A stretch of 64,000 nt of DNA from Trujillonella humicola. Its GTDB lineage: Bacteria; Actinomycetota; Actinomycetes; Mycobacteriales; Geodermatophilaceae. Positions within the stretch are counted from its first letter, which is position 1. The number at the start of each line of letters is the position of its first letter. Below the pieces are notes generated by a model that ran no database searches, was not told the origin of the DNA, and was given only the letters and a program-made list of their open reading frames with translations. Positions 32,727 through 40,224 of this stretch are shown here, piece by piece. The stretch spans positions 124,001 through 188,000 of the forward strand of contig NZ_JBJNRJ010000001.1 in NCBI RefSeq assembly GCF_046233715.1, read 5' to 3'. The position numbers and the translations under genes were made by a program.

Positions 32727-34271
32727 TCAGTCGGTGTCCTCGCTCGTGCCCTCGTCGCCGGGCGCGTCGCTATCCCCGCCGCTATCCCCGTCCCCGGCGG
32801 CGTCCTCGTCCAGCGCCACGAGCGTGCGCTCGATGGTCACCTCGGTCTCGCCCAGCCCGCCGAGGGTGATGTCGTCGTAACCGGTCAGCTGACCGGTCTC
32901 GGCGTCGAGGTACAGGACGGTGCAGGTCAGCGGCTCGGGGTACTCCCCCTGCAGCGCGCGCAGGCCGGCGCCGCCGGTGGACCCCTGCACGAGCAGCAGC
33001 GTGCCGCCGTCCAGCGTCGTGGTGCGGCGGTTGTGCGTGTGCCCGGCGAGCACCAGGGGGACCACGCCGTCCAGCGGAGCCGCCTGCTGCGGGTCGTGCA
33101 CCATCGCGATCGCCGGCGGTGTGGGCAGCTCCTGGGCGATCTCGGCCAGCTGCTCGCCGCTGGCCTGGAGCGACTCCTCGCCGACGTCGTTGGCCGGGTC
33201 GGGGGTGAAGCGCGGGTCGCGGGTGCCGACGATCGTGAGGCCCGCGACGGTCGTCGCGCTGTCGTCCAGCACCGTGGCGTTCGGCTGGGCCGCCACGAGG
33301 GCGGCGGTCACCGCCGAGTCGTGGTTGCCCCGGATGAACACGTACGGGACGTCCAGCCGGCCGATCGAGGCGATGGCCTGGTTCTCCGGCTGGCTGCCCC
33401 AGTCGGTGATGTCCCCGGTGTCGAGGACGGCGTCGACCCGGAACTGGGTGGCCACCTGGTTCATCAGGTCGAAGCCGGCGGGGTTGAGGTGGATGTCGGA
33501 GACGTGCAGCAGCACGACGGTGCCGGTGCCCCCGCCGGGCGCCGGCAGCGCGGAGAGGGCGGCGTACAGCGTGCTGACGTTGCCGACGAGGTCGGTCAGC
33601 GAGGCGCGGTAGGCGTCGAAGCGGGTCACGATGTCCTGCGCGTCCCCGATCAGGCCCGGGGCGTTGGCGAGCAGACCGGTGTAGGTCGGCTGGGCCAGCG
33701 CGTCGGGCCGCCAGGTTGCCGCCCCGATGCCCCCGGCCCCGGCCAGGACGACGACGACGGTCCCGGCCGCCACCAGCGGCTCCCGCCAGCGACGGCGGTA
33801 GACCACCGCCGTGAGCAGCACGGCGCCGCCGACCGCGGCCAGGGACGAGCGCACCACCAGGCTCGTGACCGCGTCGCGGAGGTCGGCGGTGACCCGGTCG
33901 ACGAGGCTGTCCATCCGCCGGGGGTCCTGGACCAGGGCGCGGATGCGCGCCTCGTCGGCCCGCTGCAGCTGCACGTCCAGGCCCAGCGGTCCGTCGTAGG
34001 CGTCGACGTCCAGGGCGCCCAGGGGCGGGATGTCGAGGGCGACGCCGCCGCCGGTGGGGCTCACGCTGAACCGTGCGTCGAACGGCCCGAGCGGCGCGTC
34101 CACCCTGCCGAACAGCAGCAGTCCGACCAGCGCGCCGGTGAGGGCGACCAGTGCGCACAGCCCCCACCGGCCGGCGGTGCGCAGCCGGTTCCGGCGGGGC
34201 CGGTCGCGCGCCGGGACGCCGTCCGCGGGAGGGGGCACCTCGGCCGGCGGCGCGTCGGTCGGCTCGCTCAT
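32727..34271 (-). CDS. Membrane-anchored metallophosphoesterase
   Basis: 514 aa. Pro-rich cytosolic N-terminus, TM helix around 34-54, a periplasmic/extracellular segment, a second TM pair around 130-180, then a calcineurin-like phosphoesterase domain. Metal-binding motifs in order: DIHLNPAG, GDITDWG, GNHD, and GHTHNR. The acidic tail (DEDAAGDGDSGGDSDAPGDEGTSEDTD) is disordered. Substrate unknown. ATG 34271 lies 6 nt from a TAGCCT -10 box. Two palindromes follow the stop. Confidence 0.88.
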   Translation of the reverse strand: MSEPTDAPPAEVPPPADGVPARDRPRRNRLRTAGRWGLCALVALTGALVGLLLFGRVDAPLGPFDARFSVSPTGGGVALDIPPLGALDVDAYDGPLGLDVQLQRADEARIRALVQDPRRMDSLVDRVTADLRDAVTSLVVRSSLAAVGGAVLLTAVVYRRRWREPLVAAGTVVVVLAGAGGIGAATWRPDALAQPTYTGLLANAPGLIGDAQDIVTRFDAYRASLTDLVGNVSTLYAALSALPAPGGGTGTVVLLHVSDIHLNPAGFDLMNQVATQFRVDAVLDTGDITDWGSQPENQAIASIGRLDVPYVFIRGNHDSAVTAALVAAQPNATVLDDSATTVAGLTIVGTRDPRFTPDPANDVGEESLQASGEQLAEIAQELPTPPAIAMVHDPQQAAPLDGVVPLVLAGHTHNRRTTTLDGGTLLLVQGSTGGAGLRALQGEYPEPLTCTVLYLDAETGQLTGYDDITLGGLGETEVTIERTLVALDEDAAGDGDSGGDSDAPGDEGTSEDTD

Positions 34272-34277
34272 CCCACC

Positions 34278-34283
34278 AGGCTA
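34278..34283 (-). promoter_or_regulatory. Leaderless promoter -10 (TAGCCT) for the metallophosphoesterase
   Basis: TAGCCT on the minus strand with 6 nt to ATG 34271. Confidence 0.5.
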
Positions 34284-34365
34284 TTGAGCGCCGCCTCCGG
34301 GGGCCCGCCGACAGGCCATCTGCCGCGGTCCCGCCGGGAGAGCGGGCCGCGACCGGCCGCGGTCC

Positions 34366-34836
34366 TCAGTCCAGCTGCTCGGCCCGGGGCCGGAACAGCC
34401 AGCGCAGCGCGACGAAGCGCAGGGTGCCGATCGTCACCGTGACCAGGGCGACCAGGCCGAACTGCACCACCGGGTCGTCGGTGCCGGTCGCGGCGGTCAG
34501 CCAGGCCAGGGCGACGCTGGTGGAGACCAGGCCCGCGATCGACAGGGCCCCGCCCTCGACCTGGGCGGTCAGGAAGCCGACCCGCTCGCCGGCCCGGAAC
34601 GTCAGCCGGCGGTGCATGTCGTTGGCCAGCACCGAGGTGACCACCGAGCCGATCCAGTTCGCCGGCTGCTCGCCGAGGCCGTGCAAGGTGACGAAGATCA
34701 GTGCGTACAGCGCGCTGGTCGACCCGCCGACCAGCACGAACCGGGCGAACTGCGCGATGGCGTCGTCCCCCCGGACCCTCCCCAGCGCCGCCTCCACCCA
34801 CACGCCCCGCGGGCGGGAGAGGGTGGCGCACGACAT
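34366..34836 (-). CDS. GtrA family membrane protein
   Basis: 156 aa with four hydrophobic helices (about 30-50, 62-80, 92-115, 122-145). FARFVLVGGSTSALYALIFVTLH and ANWIGSVVTSVLANDMHRRLTFR match the GtrA/DPMS flippase-like family, whose members assist transfer of polyprenyl-linked sugars in surface polysaccharide or arabinogalactan synthesis. The basic C-terminus (RWLFRPRAEQLD) is cytosolic. ATG 34836 is preferred; an upstream GTG in frame is possible. It diverges from a VanZ-family gene. Confidence 0.82.
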   Translation of the reverse strand: MSCATLSRPRGVWVEAALGRVRGDDAIAQFARFVLVGGSTSALYALIFVTLHGLGEQPANWIGSVVTSVLANDMHRRLTFRAGERVGFLTAQVEGGALSIAGLVSTSVALAWLTAATGTDDPVVQFGLVALVTVTIGTLRFVALRWLFRPRAEQLD

Positions 34837-35004
34837 CGTCAGCTCCTGGGTGGACACGCAGACCGTTCTGCAGCTTCCTCCTGGGAGCTGCCCGGACGCC
34901 AGCGGTATTCCTGCTGTGAGCAGTGCCTTCACCCGGGGGAGGGGTGGAGGCGGCCCCCAGGTCGCGTCCAGCCGCCGCACAGGCCGGCCGGGGACCGTGG
35001 CTGC

Positions 35005-35457
35005 ATGACACCACGGCGCACCGACGGAACGGGAGCACTCCGGGTGCCGGGGGTGCTTCTGGCGCTGGCGGTCCTCCCGGTCGTCCTGGTCACCCTCAGC
35101 CCGGCGGGAGCCGGCTGGGCCTGGGGCGACCCGGTCACGGAGGTCCGGTGGTACCTCACCGGCCTGCACTCGCCGCCCGTGCTGCTGCAGCTGGTGGGCA
35201 ACCTGCTGCTGCTCGCGCCGGCGGCGGTCCTCGCGGTGCTGCGCTGGCCGGTCCTGCGCCGGCCGGTGCCGCTGGCGACCGCCGCGGTGGCGGCCGGGAC
35301 GACGGTGGAACTCCTGCAGTGGGCACTGCCGCTGGGCCGGGTGGTCTCACCGGTGGACGCGCTGCTGAACGCGGCCGGGGCGGTCGCCGTCGGGCTGCTG
35401 GTGGCCGCTGTCATCGCTCCGTGGCCGGGCGGCGTGCCGGGGGGCCGCCGGGGGTAG
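35005..35457 (+). CDS. VanZ family membrane protein
   Basis: 150 aa. Helices at about 14-32, 58-78, 85-103 and 120-140. The pattern PVVLVTLSPAG, LLQLVGNLLLLAPAAVLAVL, TVELLQWALPLGRVVSPVDALLNAAGAVAV is the VanZ-like signature (N-x-x-x-F/L-x-P, E-x-x-Q, R-x-x-x-x-D-x-x-x-N). VanZ confers low teicoplanin resistance in enterococci, but the chromosomal homologues have no defined role. ATG 35005. The Rieske gene follows 9 nt after the stop. Confidence 0.82.
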   Translation: MTPRRTDGTGALRVPGVLLALAVLPVVLVTLSPAGAGWAWGDPVTEVRWYLTGLHSPPVLLQLVGNLLLLAPAAVLAVLRWPVLRRPVPLATAAVAAGTTVELLQWALPLGRVVSPVDALLNAAGAVAVGLLVAAVIAPWPGGVPGGRRG

Positions 35458-35466
35458 GGGGCGACC

Positions 35467-36348
35467 ATGGGACTGATGGGTTTCCTCGATCGCCTGGCCG
35501 ACGCCGATGCCTTCGACAAGGCGACGGAGCCGGCCCGCAAGGCCGTGCAGTCGGCGCTCAGGCCCGGCGCGCTCAAGGACTTCCTGCACGGCACCTGGCT
35601 GGGGCACCCGCTGCACCCGGTGCTGGTCCAGGTCCCGGTCGGCAGCTGGGTCTCGGCCGGGATCCTCGACGCCATCCCGCGGATGCGGCCGGCCGCGACG
35701 GTGCTGATCGGCACCGGCGTGGCGGCGTCGCTGCCCGCCGCCGCCTCCGGAGCCGCCGACTGGTCCGAGCAGGGCATCGGCGTCCGGCGGCTCGGCGTGG
35801 TGCACGCGGCCCTGAACACCGTCGCGCTGGGGTTCTACGTCGGCTCGCTGGCGGCCCGCGCCACGGGCCGCGGCACGCTGGGGCGCGTCCTGGCCTACGC
35901 CGGGCTCGGATTGGCCGGGAGCTCGGCCGCGATCGGCGGCCACATGTCCTACGCCCAGTCCTCGGGCGCGTCGCACGCGGCGACGGCGGCACGGGCGCTG
36001 TCCTCGGACTGGATCGACCTCGGCCCGCTCGACGACCTGCCCGAAGGCCGGCCGGCACTGCGCACCGGGACGGGCAGCGGTGTGGCGGTCCCGCTCGCCG
36101 CCGTCCGCCGGGGTGGGCGGGTCGACGTCTTCGTGGGGGCCTGCTCGCACCTGGCCGGACCGCTGTACGAGGGGCGCGTGGAGGAGGTGCGCGGGCACGC
36201 CTGCCTGGTGTGCCCGTGGCACGACTCCGCGTTCGACCTCGACAACGGCGAGCCGCGGCGCGGACCGGCGGCCAATCCGCAGGAGAGGCTCGAGGTGCGG
36301 ATGCAGGCCGGCCACGTCATGGCGCGGCTGCCCAGCCACAACCGGTAG
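35467..36348 (+). CDS. DUF2231-Rieske [2Fe-2S] fusion protein
   Basis: 293 aa. Residues ~30-175 form the DUF2231 membrane region: HGTWLGHPLHPVLVQVPVGSWV with the characteristic histidines, plus four helices. The C-terminal Rieske domain binds a [2Fe-2S] cluster via Cys226-x-His228 and Cys249-x-x-His252 (CSHLAGPL ... CPWHDSAFDL). Such fusions are thought to be membrane-linked electron carriers; partner unknown. It is closely spaced after the VanZ gene (9 nt), so they may be co-transcribed. Confidence 0.87.
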   Translation: MGLMGFLDRLADADAFDKATEPARKAVQSALRPGALKDFLHGTWLGHPLHPVLVQVPVGSWVSAGILDAIPRMRPAATVLIGTGVAASLPAAASGAADWSEQGIGVRRLGVVHAALNTVALGFYVGSLAARATGRGTLGRVLAYAGLGLAGSSAAIGGHMSYAQSSGASHAATAARALSSDWIDLGPLDDLPEGRPALRTGTGSGVAVPLAAVRRGGRVDVFVGACSHLAGPLYEGRVEEVRGHACLVCPWHDSAFDLDNGEPRRGPAANPQERLEVRMQAGHVMARLPSHNR

Positions 36349-36359
36349 CCCCGCGCTCC

Positions 36360-36365
36360 TACGCT
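36360..36365 (+). promoter_or_regulatory. Leaderless promoter -10 (TACGCT) for lipoprotein at 36373
   Basis: TACGCT with 7 nt to GTG 36373. Confidence 0.5.
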
Positions 36366-36372
36366 GCCGGGC

Positions 36373-37272
36373 GTGAGGCGGACGGCGGCCCGGGCGCTCG
36401 CACCGGTCGTGGCGCTGGTGGCGGTCCTCGGCGGGGCGGCGTGCGGCTCCGGCGGCTCCTCGTCGTCGCCGCCCGCGCCTGCGCCGTCCTCACCGGCGTC
36501 GTCCTCACCGGCGCTGCGCTCGGGCCCGCCGGTGCCGCCGGTGGCCGGCATCGCGGCCGAGGTGGTGGAGAACCGGACTGATCGTGCCGCCGGCGGGCAG
36601 GTCCAGGTCAAGGTCACCGACACGGGGACCGAGCCGTTCGCGGTGACCTCGGTGGCGCTGGACTCGCCGGGCTTCACGCCGCTGGCTCCCGTCGCGGTGA
36701 CGGCCTCGTTCGTGCCGGGACGGCGGATCGACCTGCCCACTCCCTACGGGGCGCCGGTGTGCGGCAGCGCGGCGGAGCCGGCCGCCGCGCGGCTGACCCT
36801 CGTCCGGCCCGGCGGGGCGGTGGAGGAGCTGCGGGTGCCGCTGGTCGCGGAGGTGCTGGCCGGCGTCCACGCCCGGCTGTGCGCGGCGGAGGCGGTGCAG
36901 GAGATCGTCGCCGTCTCGGTGGTGGGCCTGGCGCCGGCCGGTGACACCCTGACCGGCCGTCTCGCCGTCACCCGGACCGGGGGCGCCGAGGCCGGCGTGA
37001 CCGTGACGCGGGTGGAGGGCAACGTGCTGTACACCGCGGAGGCCGAGCTGCCGCTGGAACTGGGCGCGGGCGAGCGCGAGGTGTCGGCCGGGCTGATGAT
37101 CACCACGGCGCGCTGCGATGCCCACGCGCTGGCCGAGACCAAGCAGCCGTACCTGATGCCGCTGGCCGTGGCGGTCGACGGCGGGCCGGAGGTCGTGCTC
37201 GACCTGCCGCTGGACGAGGTGCAGCGGGGTCAGCTGCGGGAGCTGACCGAGCGGGTGTGCGTGCCGTCCTGA
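36373..37272 (+). CDS. Secreted lipoprotein of unknown function
   Basis: 299 aa from GTG. Signal RRTAARALAPVVALVAVLGGAAC with lipobox GGAAC, then a Ser/Pro/Ala linker to ~55. The remainder is strand-rich: AAEVVENRTDRAAGGQVQVKVTDTGTEPFAVTSVALDSPGF resembles an Ig-like/NEW3-type domain, and Cys residues near PVCGS, RLCAAE, ARCDA and RVCVPS may form disulfides. No specific family recognised. It is followed by a strong terminator. Confidence 0.7.
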   Translation: MRRTAARALAPVVALVAVLGGAACGSGGSSSSPPAPAPSSPASSSPALRSGPPVPPVAGIAAEVVENRTDRAAGGQVQVKVTDTGTEPFAVTSVALDSPGFTPLAPVAVTASFVPGRRIDLPTPYGAPVCGSAAEPAAARLTLVRPGGAVEELRVPLVAEVLAGVHARLCAAEAVQEIVAVSVVGLAPAGDTLTGRLAVTRTGGAEAGVTVTRVEGNVLYTAEAELPLELGAGEREVSAGLMITTARCDAHALAETKQPYLMPLAVAVDGGPEVVLDLPLDEVQRGQLRELTERVCVPS

Positions 37273-37280
37273 ACGCCGGA

Positions 37281-37321
37281 CCGGCCCGGCCGCCCCGGGG
37301 GGAACGGGGCGGCCGGGCCGG
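37281..37321 (+). terminator. Strong GC hairpin terminator
   Basis: Perfect 16-bp stem (CCGGCCCGGCCGCCCC with complement) and 9-nt GGGGGGAAC loop, 8 nt after the stop of the lipoprotein gene. Confidence 0.8.
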
Positions 37322-37504
37322 GGCCTGGCGTCCGCCGGCCGGGCGCGCGCGGCGCAGTCCGGCGGCGGAACGGAGATGACGCTAGGTAACCGGCGGGGTC
37401 GCCGCGATCCCCTGACCGGGTGACGCCGCCCGGTCGGGTGCGCGCTGCGTCACCATCGACCGGGGTGGCGTTCAGGTCACCGCGGGGATGGGCACCGGGC
37501 GGCG

Positions 37505-37603
37505 ATGTTCTTCCTCTTCTCCTCCCGTCTCGGCTGCCTGGGCTCGCTGCTGGTCTCCGCGGTGCTGACGCTGCTGGTGCTGCTGCTCCTCGACGTCCTC
37601 TGA
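37505..37603 (+). CDS. 32-aa hydrophobic micro-protein
   Basis: ATG 37505 to TGA 37603: MFFLFSSRLGCLGSLLVSAV followed by an all-Leu/Val stretch and terminal LDVL. One short TM helix preceded by a RLGCLGS motif. This motif and size match tiny membrane proteins I recall seeing in other actinobacteria, so it is probably real despite a weak SD. It lies alone between a terminator and the GGDEF-EAL gene. Function unknown. Confidence 0.55.
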   Translation: MFFLFSSRLGCLGSLLVSAVLTLLVLLLLDVL

Positions 37604-37708
37604 GCAGCGGCCCCGGTCTCACCCGATCGGGTCCACCCGGCTCCAGGGTCGGCGGCCCGGTGCCGATGGCGGGACCGGGCACCCAGCCCCCCGACCTCGA
37701 GGACGCCG

Positions 37709-40030
37709 ATGAGCCGCAGCACCGTCGCGTCGTCACCGTGGCGGCGTGCCCGGGGCCTGCTGAGCCGGCCGGCGGACCCGGTCGAGCACACCCGGTGGGT
37801 GCTGTTCCACGTCGGGCTGGCCGCGCTGGTGCTGACCGCCCCGGGCGCCGTCGCCGGCGCCGGGCCGGCCCGGACCGCCGTGCTCGCCGCCGCCGGTCTC
37901 GTCCTGGCCGCCGTGTGGACGCGGCGCTACCTGCTGCGCTCGGCCGGGACCGTGCTGGACGTCGTCGACGTGGCCGCGGTGACCGGTTTCGCGCTCGCCT
38001 GCTCGCTGCCGGCCGCCGCCTACGGGATCGCGCTGCCGGCCGTGTGGTCGCGGGCCATGTACGGCCGGACCCGTCACGTCGTCGCGTACGGCGTCGCGCT
38101 GGGCGCGGGCCTGGCGGCCGCTGCGCTGGCCCGCAGCGCCGGGCTGGGGCCGGAGGCCCACCTCGACATCGTCATCGGCGCGCTGCCGCTCATCGGCCTC
38201 ACCGCCGTGGCGGCGCGCCACCTCGCCCAGCAGATGCTCGAGCGGGAGCAGACCCGGAGCCGGGACGGGGTGCTCCGCGCGCTGGGCACCAGCCTGCTCG
38301 GGCTCACCGACCCCGGTGCCATCCGCGACACCGGCTGGCGGGCGGTCGAGGACGTCTGCCAGGTGACCCCGGGGCTGCGGGCGCTGGCCGTGGCCGTGGA
38401 CGAGGAGCGCGGCCTCCTGCGGGTGGTGGAGACGGCCGGCGAGTTCCACCGCCGGCCGGCGACCCTGCCGCGGGAGCTCGCGCCGGCCGGGGACGCCTGC
38501 GGCGAGGTGGAGGAGATCGGGGAACCGGCGGCACTGGCGGAGGCCGCCGGCTTCGCCCGGGTCTGGCTGCGGATGCCGCTGCCGGCCTTCCCCGGCCACA
38601 CGGCGCACTTCCCGGGCGCCTGGATGCTGCTGGGTGCGCCCGACGGCGTATCGGCCGAGGCCGTCACCGCCATGCAGTCGCTGCACAACAAGGTGGCGCT
38701 GGCGATGCGCAGCAGCCAGGCCCACCGGGACCTGGAGACGCAGGCGCTGACCGACGCCCTCACCGGCCTGGCCAACCGGACGGCGTTCACCGCCGCCCTC
38801 GACGACGCCGTCCGCTCCGGCAGCGACCGGGCCTGGTTGCTGTTCCTCGACCTCGACGACTTCAAGGTCGTCAACGACGGGCTCGGCCACGCCGCCGGAG
38901 ACGAGCTGCTGCGGCACGTGTCGGCCCGCATGCTGCGGGCCCTCCGCGAGGTGGATCTGTGCGCCCGGCTCGGCGGCGACGAGTTCGCCGTCCTGCTGCG
39001 CGACGCCGGTGAGGGCGAGGCCCGGCGGGTGGCGCAGCGACTGGTCGAGCTGCTCTCCGCGCCGGTCCGGCTGGACGGCCGCTTCGCGCAGGTGGGCGCC
39101 AGCGTCGGGCTGGCCCGGCTGGATCCGGGGCTCACCGCCACGGCCGCGGTGCAGCGCGCCGACATCGCGATGTACGCGGCCAAGGCAGCCGGCAAGAACC
39201 GGGTGCACGGCTTCACCGAGGAGCTCCTGGACGTGCACGGCACGGCGGGGCTGGAGGCCGAGCTGCGGCAGGCCGTGCTCGACGAGCAGTTCGTCGTCCA
39301 CTACCAGCCGATCGTCGCGACCTCCGGCGGTCGCTGCGTGGCGGTCGAGGCGCTCGTGCGCTGGGACCACCCGGTCCGGGGGCTGCTGGCGCCGGACCAG
39401 TTCCTGGCGGTGGCCGAGCGGACCGGGATCGTCGCGGCGATCGGCGAGCAGGTGATGCGCCGGGCCTGCGCTGACGCCGCCGGCTGGCAGGACGGCGGGC
39501 GGCCGGTCGCCGTGCACGTGAACGTGTCGCCGTCGCAGCTGGCGCATCCCCGCTTCGTGACCGTGGTCCGGGACTGCCTGGCCGGCCACGTGCTGGCCCC
39601 CAAGCAGCTGGTCGTGGAGATCACCGAGTCGACCGTCCTCGACGCCCCGGCCGTCCGGCGGACCCTCGACGTGCTCGCCGCGGTCGGGGTCGGCATCGCC
39701 GTCGACGACTTCGGCACCGGCTACTCGGCGCTGACCACGCTGCGCACGCTGCCGGTGGACATCGTGAAGATCGACAAGTCCTTCGTCGCGGGTGCGGCCA
39801 CGGAGGTCGCCGACCAGGCGGTGCTCGAGGCGATCGCGCAGATGGCCGACCGGCTCGGGCTGCAGACCGTCGCCGAGGGCGTCGAGTGCCCGGCGCAGCA
39901 GGAGTTCGTGCAGCGCGCGGGCATCACCGCCGTCCAGGGCTATCTGCACCAGCGGCCCATCCCGGCGGCCGAGCTCGGCGCCTGGCTCGAGGGGCGCGGC
40001 GCCCGGCGGCTCTCGACCTCGCCGGCCTGA
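37709..40030 (+). CDS. Membrane GGDEF-EAL protein (c-di-GMP synthesis/hydrolysis)
   Basis: 773 aa. N-terminal ~170 residues carry about six TM helices, followed by a GAF-like sensory region (~190-335). The diguanylate cyclase domain has LTDALTGLANRTAF, the substrate loop DLDDFKVVNDGLGHAAGDELL and an intact GGDEF (RLGGDEFAVL, ~420). The EAL domain has VEALVRWDHP (~545), NVSPSQL, VEITEST, DDFGTGYSAL, VKIDKSF and AEGVE, so metal and catalytic residues are present. Both activities are possible; net direction cannot be read. ATG 37709. tRNA-Lys follows. Confidence 0.92.
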   Translation: MSRSTVASSPWRRARGLLSRPADPVEHTRWVLFHVGLAALVLTAPGAVAGAGPARTAVLAAAGLVLAAVWTRRYLLRSAGTVLDVVDVAAVTGFALACSLPAAAYGIALPAVWSRAMYGRTRHVVAYGVALGAGLAAAALARSAGLGPEAHLDIVIGALPLIGLTAVAARHLAQQMLEREQTRSRDGVLRALGTSLLGLTDPGAIRDTGWRAVEDVCQVTPGLRALAVAVDEERGLLRVVETAGEFHRRPATLPRELAPAGDACGEVEEIGEPAALAEAAGFARVWLRMPLPAFPGHTAHFPGAWMLLGAPDGVSAEAVTAMQSLHNKVALAMRSSQAHRDLETQALTDALTGLANRTAFTAALDDAVRSGSDRAWLLFLDLDDFKVVNDGLGHAAGDELLRHVSARMLRALREVDLCARLGGDEFAVLLRDAGEGEARRVAQRLVELLSAPVRLDGRFAQVGASVGLARLDPGLTATAAVQRADIAMYAAKAAGKNRVHGFTEELLDVHGTAGLEAELRQAVLDEQFVVHYQPIVATSGGRCVAVEALVRWDHPVRGLLAPDQFLAVAERTGIVAAIGEQVMRRACADAAGWQDGGRPVAVHVNVSPSQLAHPRFVTVVRDCLAGHVLAPKQLVVEITESTVLDAPAVRRTLDVLAAVGVGIAVDDFGTGYSALTTLRTLPVDIVKIDKSFVAGAATEVADQAVLEAIAQMADRLGLQTVAEGVECPAQQEFVQRAGITAVQGYLHQRPIPAAELGAWLEGRGARRLSTSPA

Positions 40031-40072
40031 CCGGCGGTAGCCTCGGGCCGGGCCGCGGCCACCGCACCCACC

Positions 40073-40145
40073 GGGCCTCTAGCTCAACTGGCAGAGCAGC
40101 GGACTTTTAATCCGCGGGTTGTGGGTTCGATCCCCACGGGGCCCA
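40073..40145 (+). tRNA. tRNA-Lys (TTT)
   Basis: Acceptor GGGCCTC/GGGGCCC, D stem GCTC/GAGC, anticodon stem GCGGA/TCCGC with loop CTTTTAA (anticodon TTT), T arm GTGGG TTCGATC CCCAC, discriminator A. A TAGCCT -10 box lies at 40038-40043, about 30 nt upstream. Confidence 0.95.
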
Positions 40146-40224
40146 CCCGCCGAGGGCCCGCCATCCGTGCGCCCATCGAGGTGCGGCGTCCGTCCGGCGG
40201 TCCGGTCATCGGACCGGCCCCGGG

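Noticed and set aside
37733..39949. 738-aa frame opposite the GGDEF-EAL gene
   Set aside because: Its translation is His/Arg/Gly-rich antisense shadow with no domain.
40199..40215. GGTCCG-GTCAT-CGGACC hairpin as terminator of the EAL gene
   Set aside because: Only a 6-bp stem in GC-rich sequence, too weak to call.
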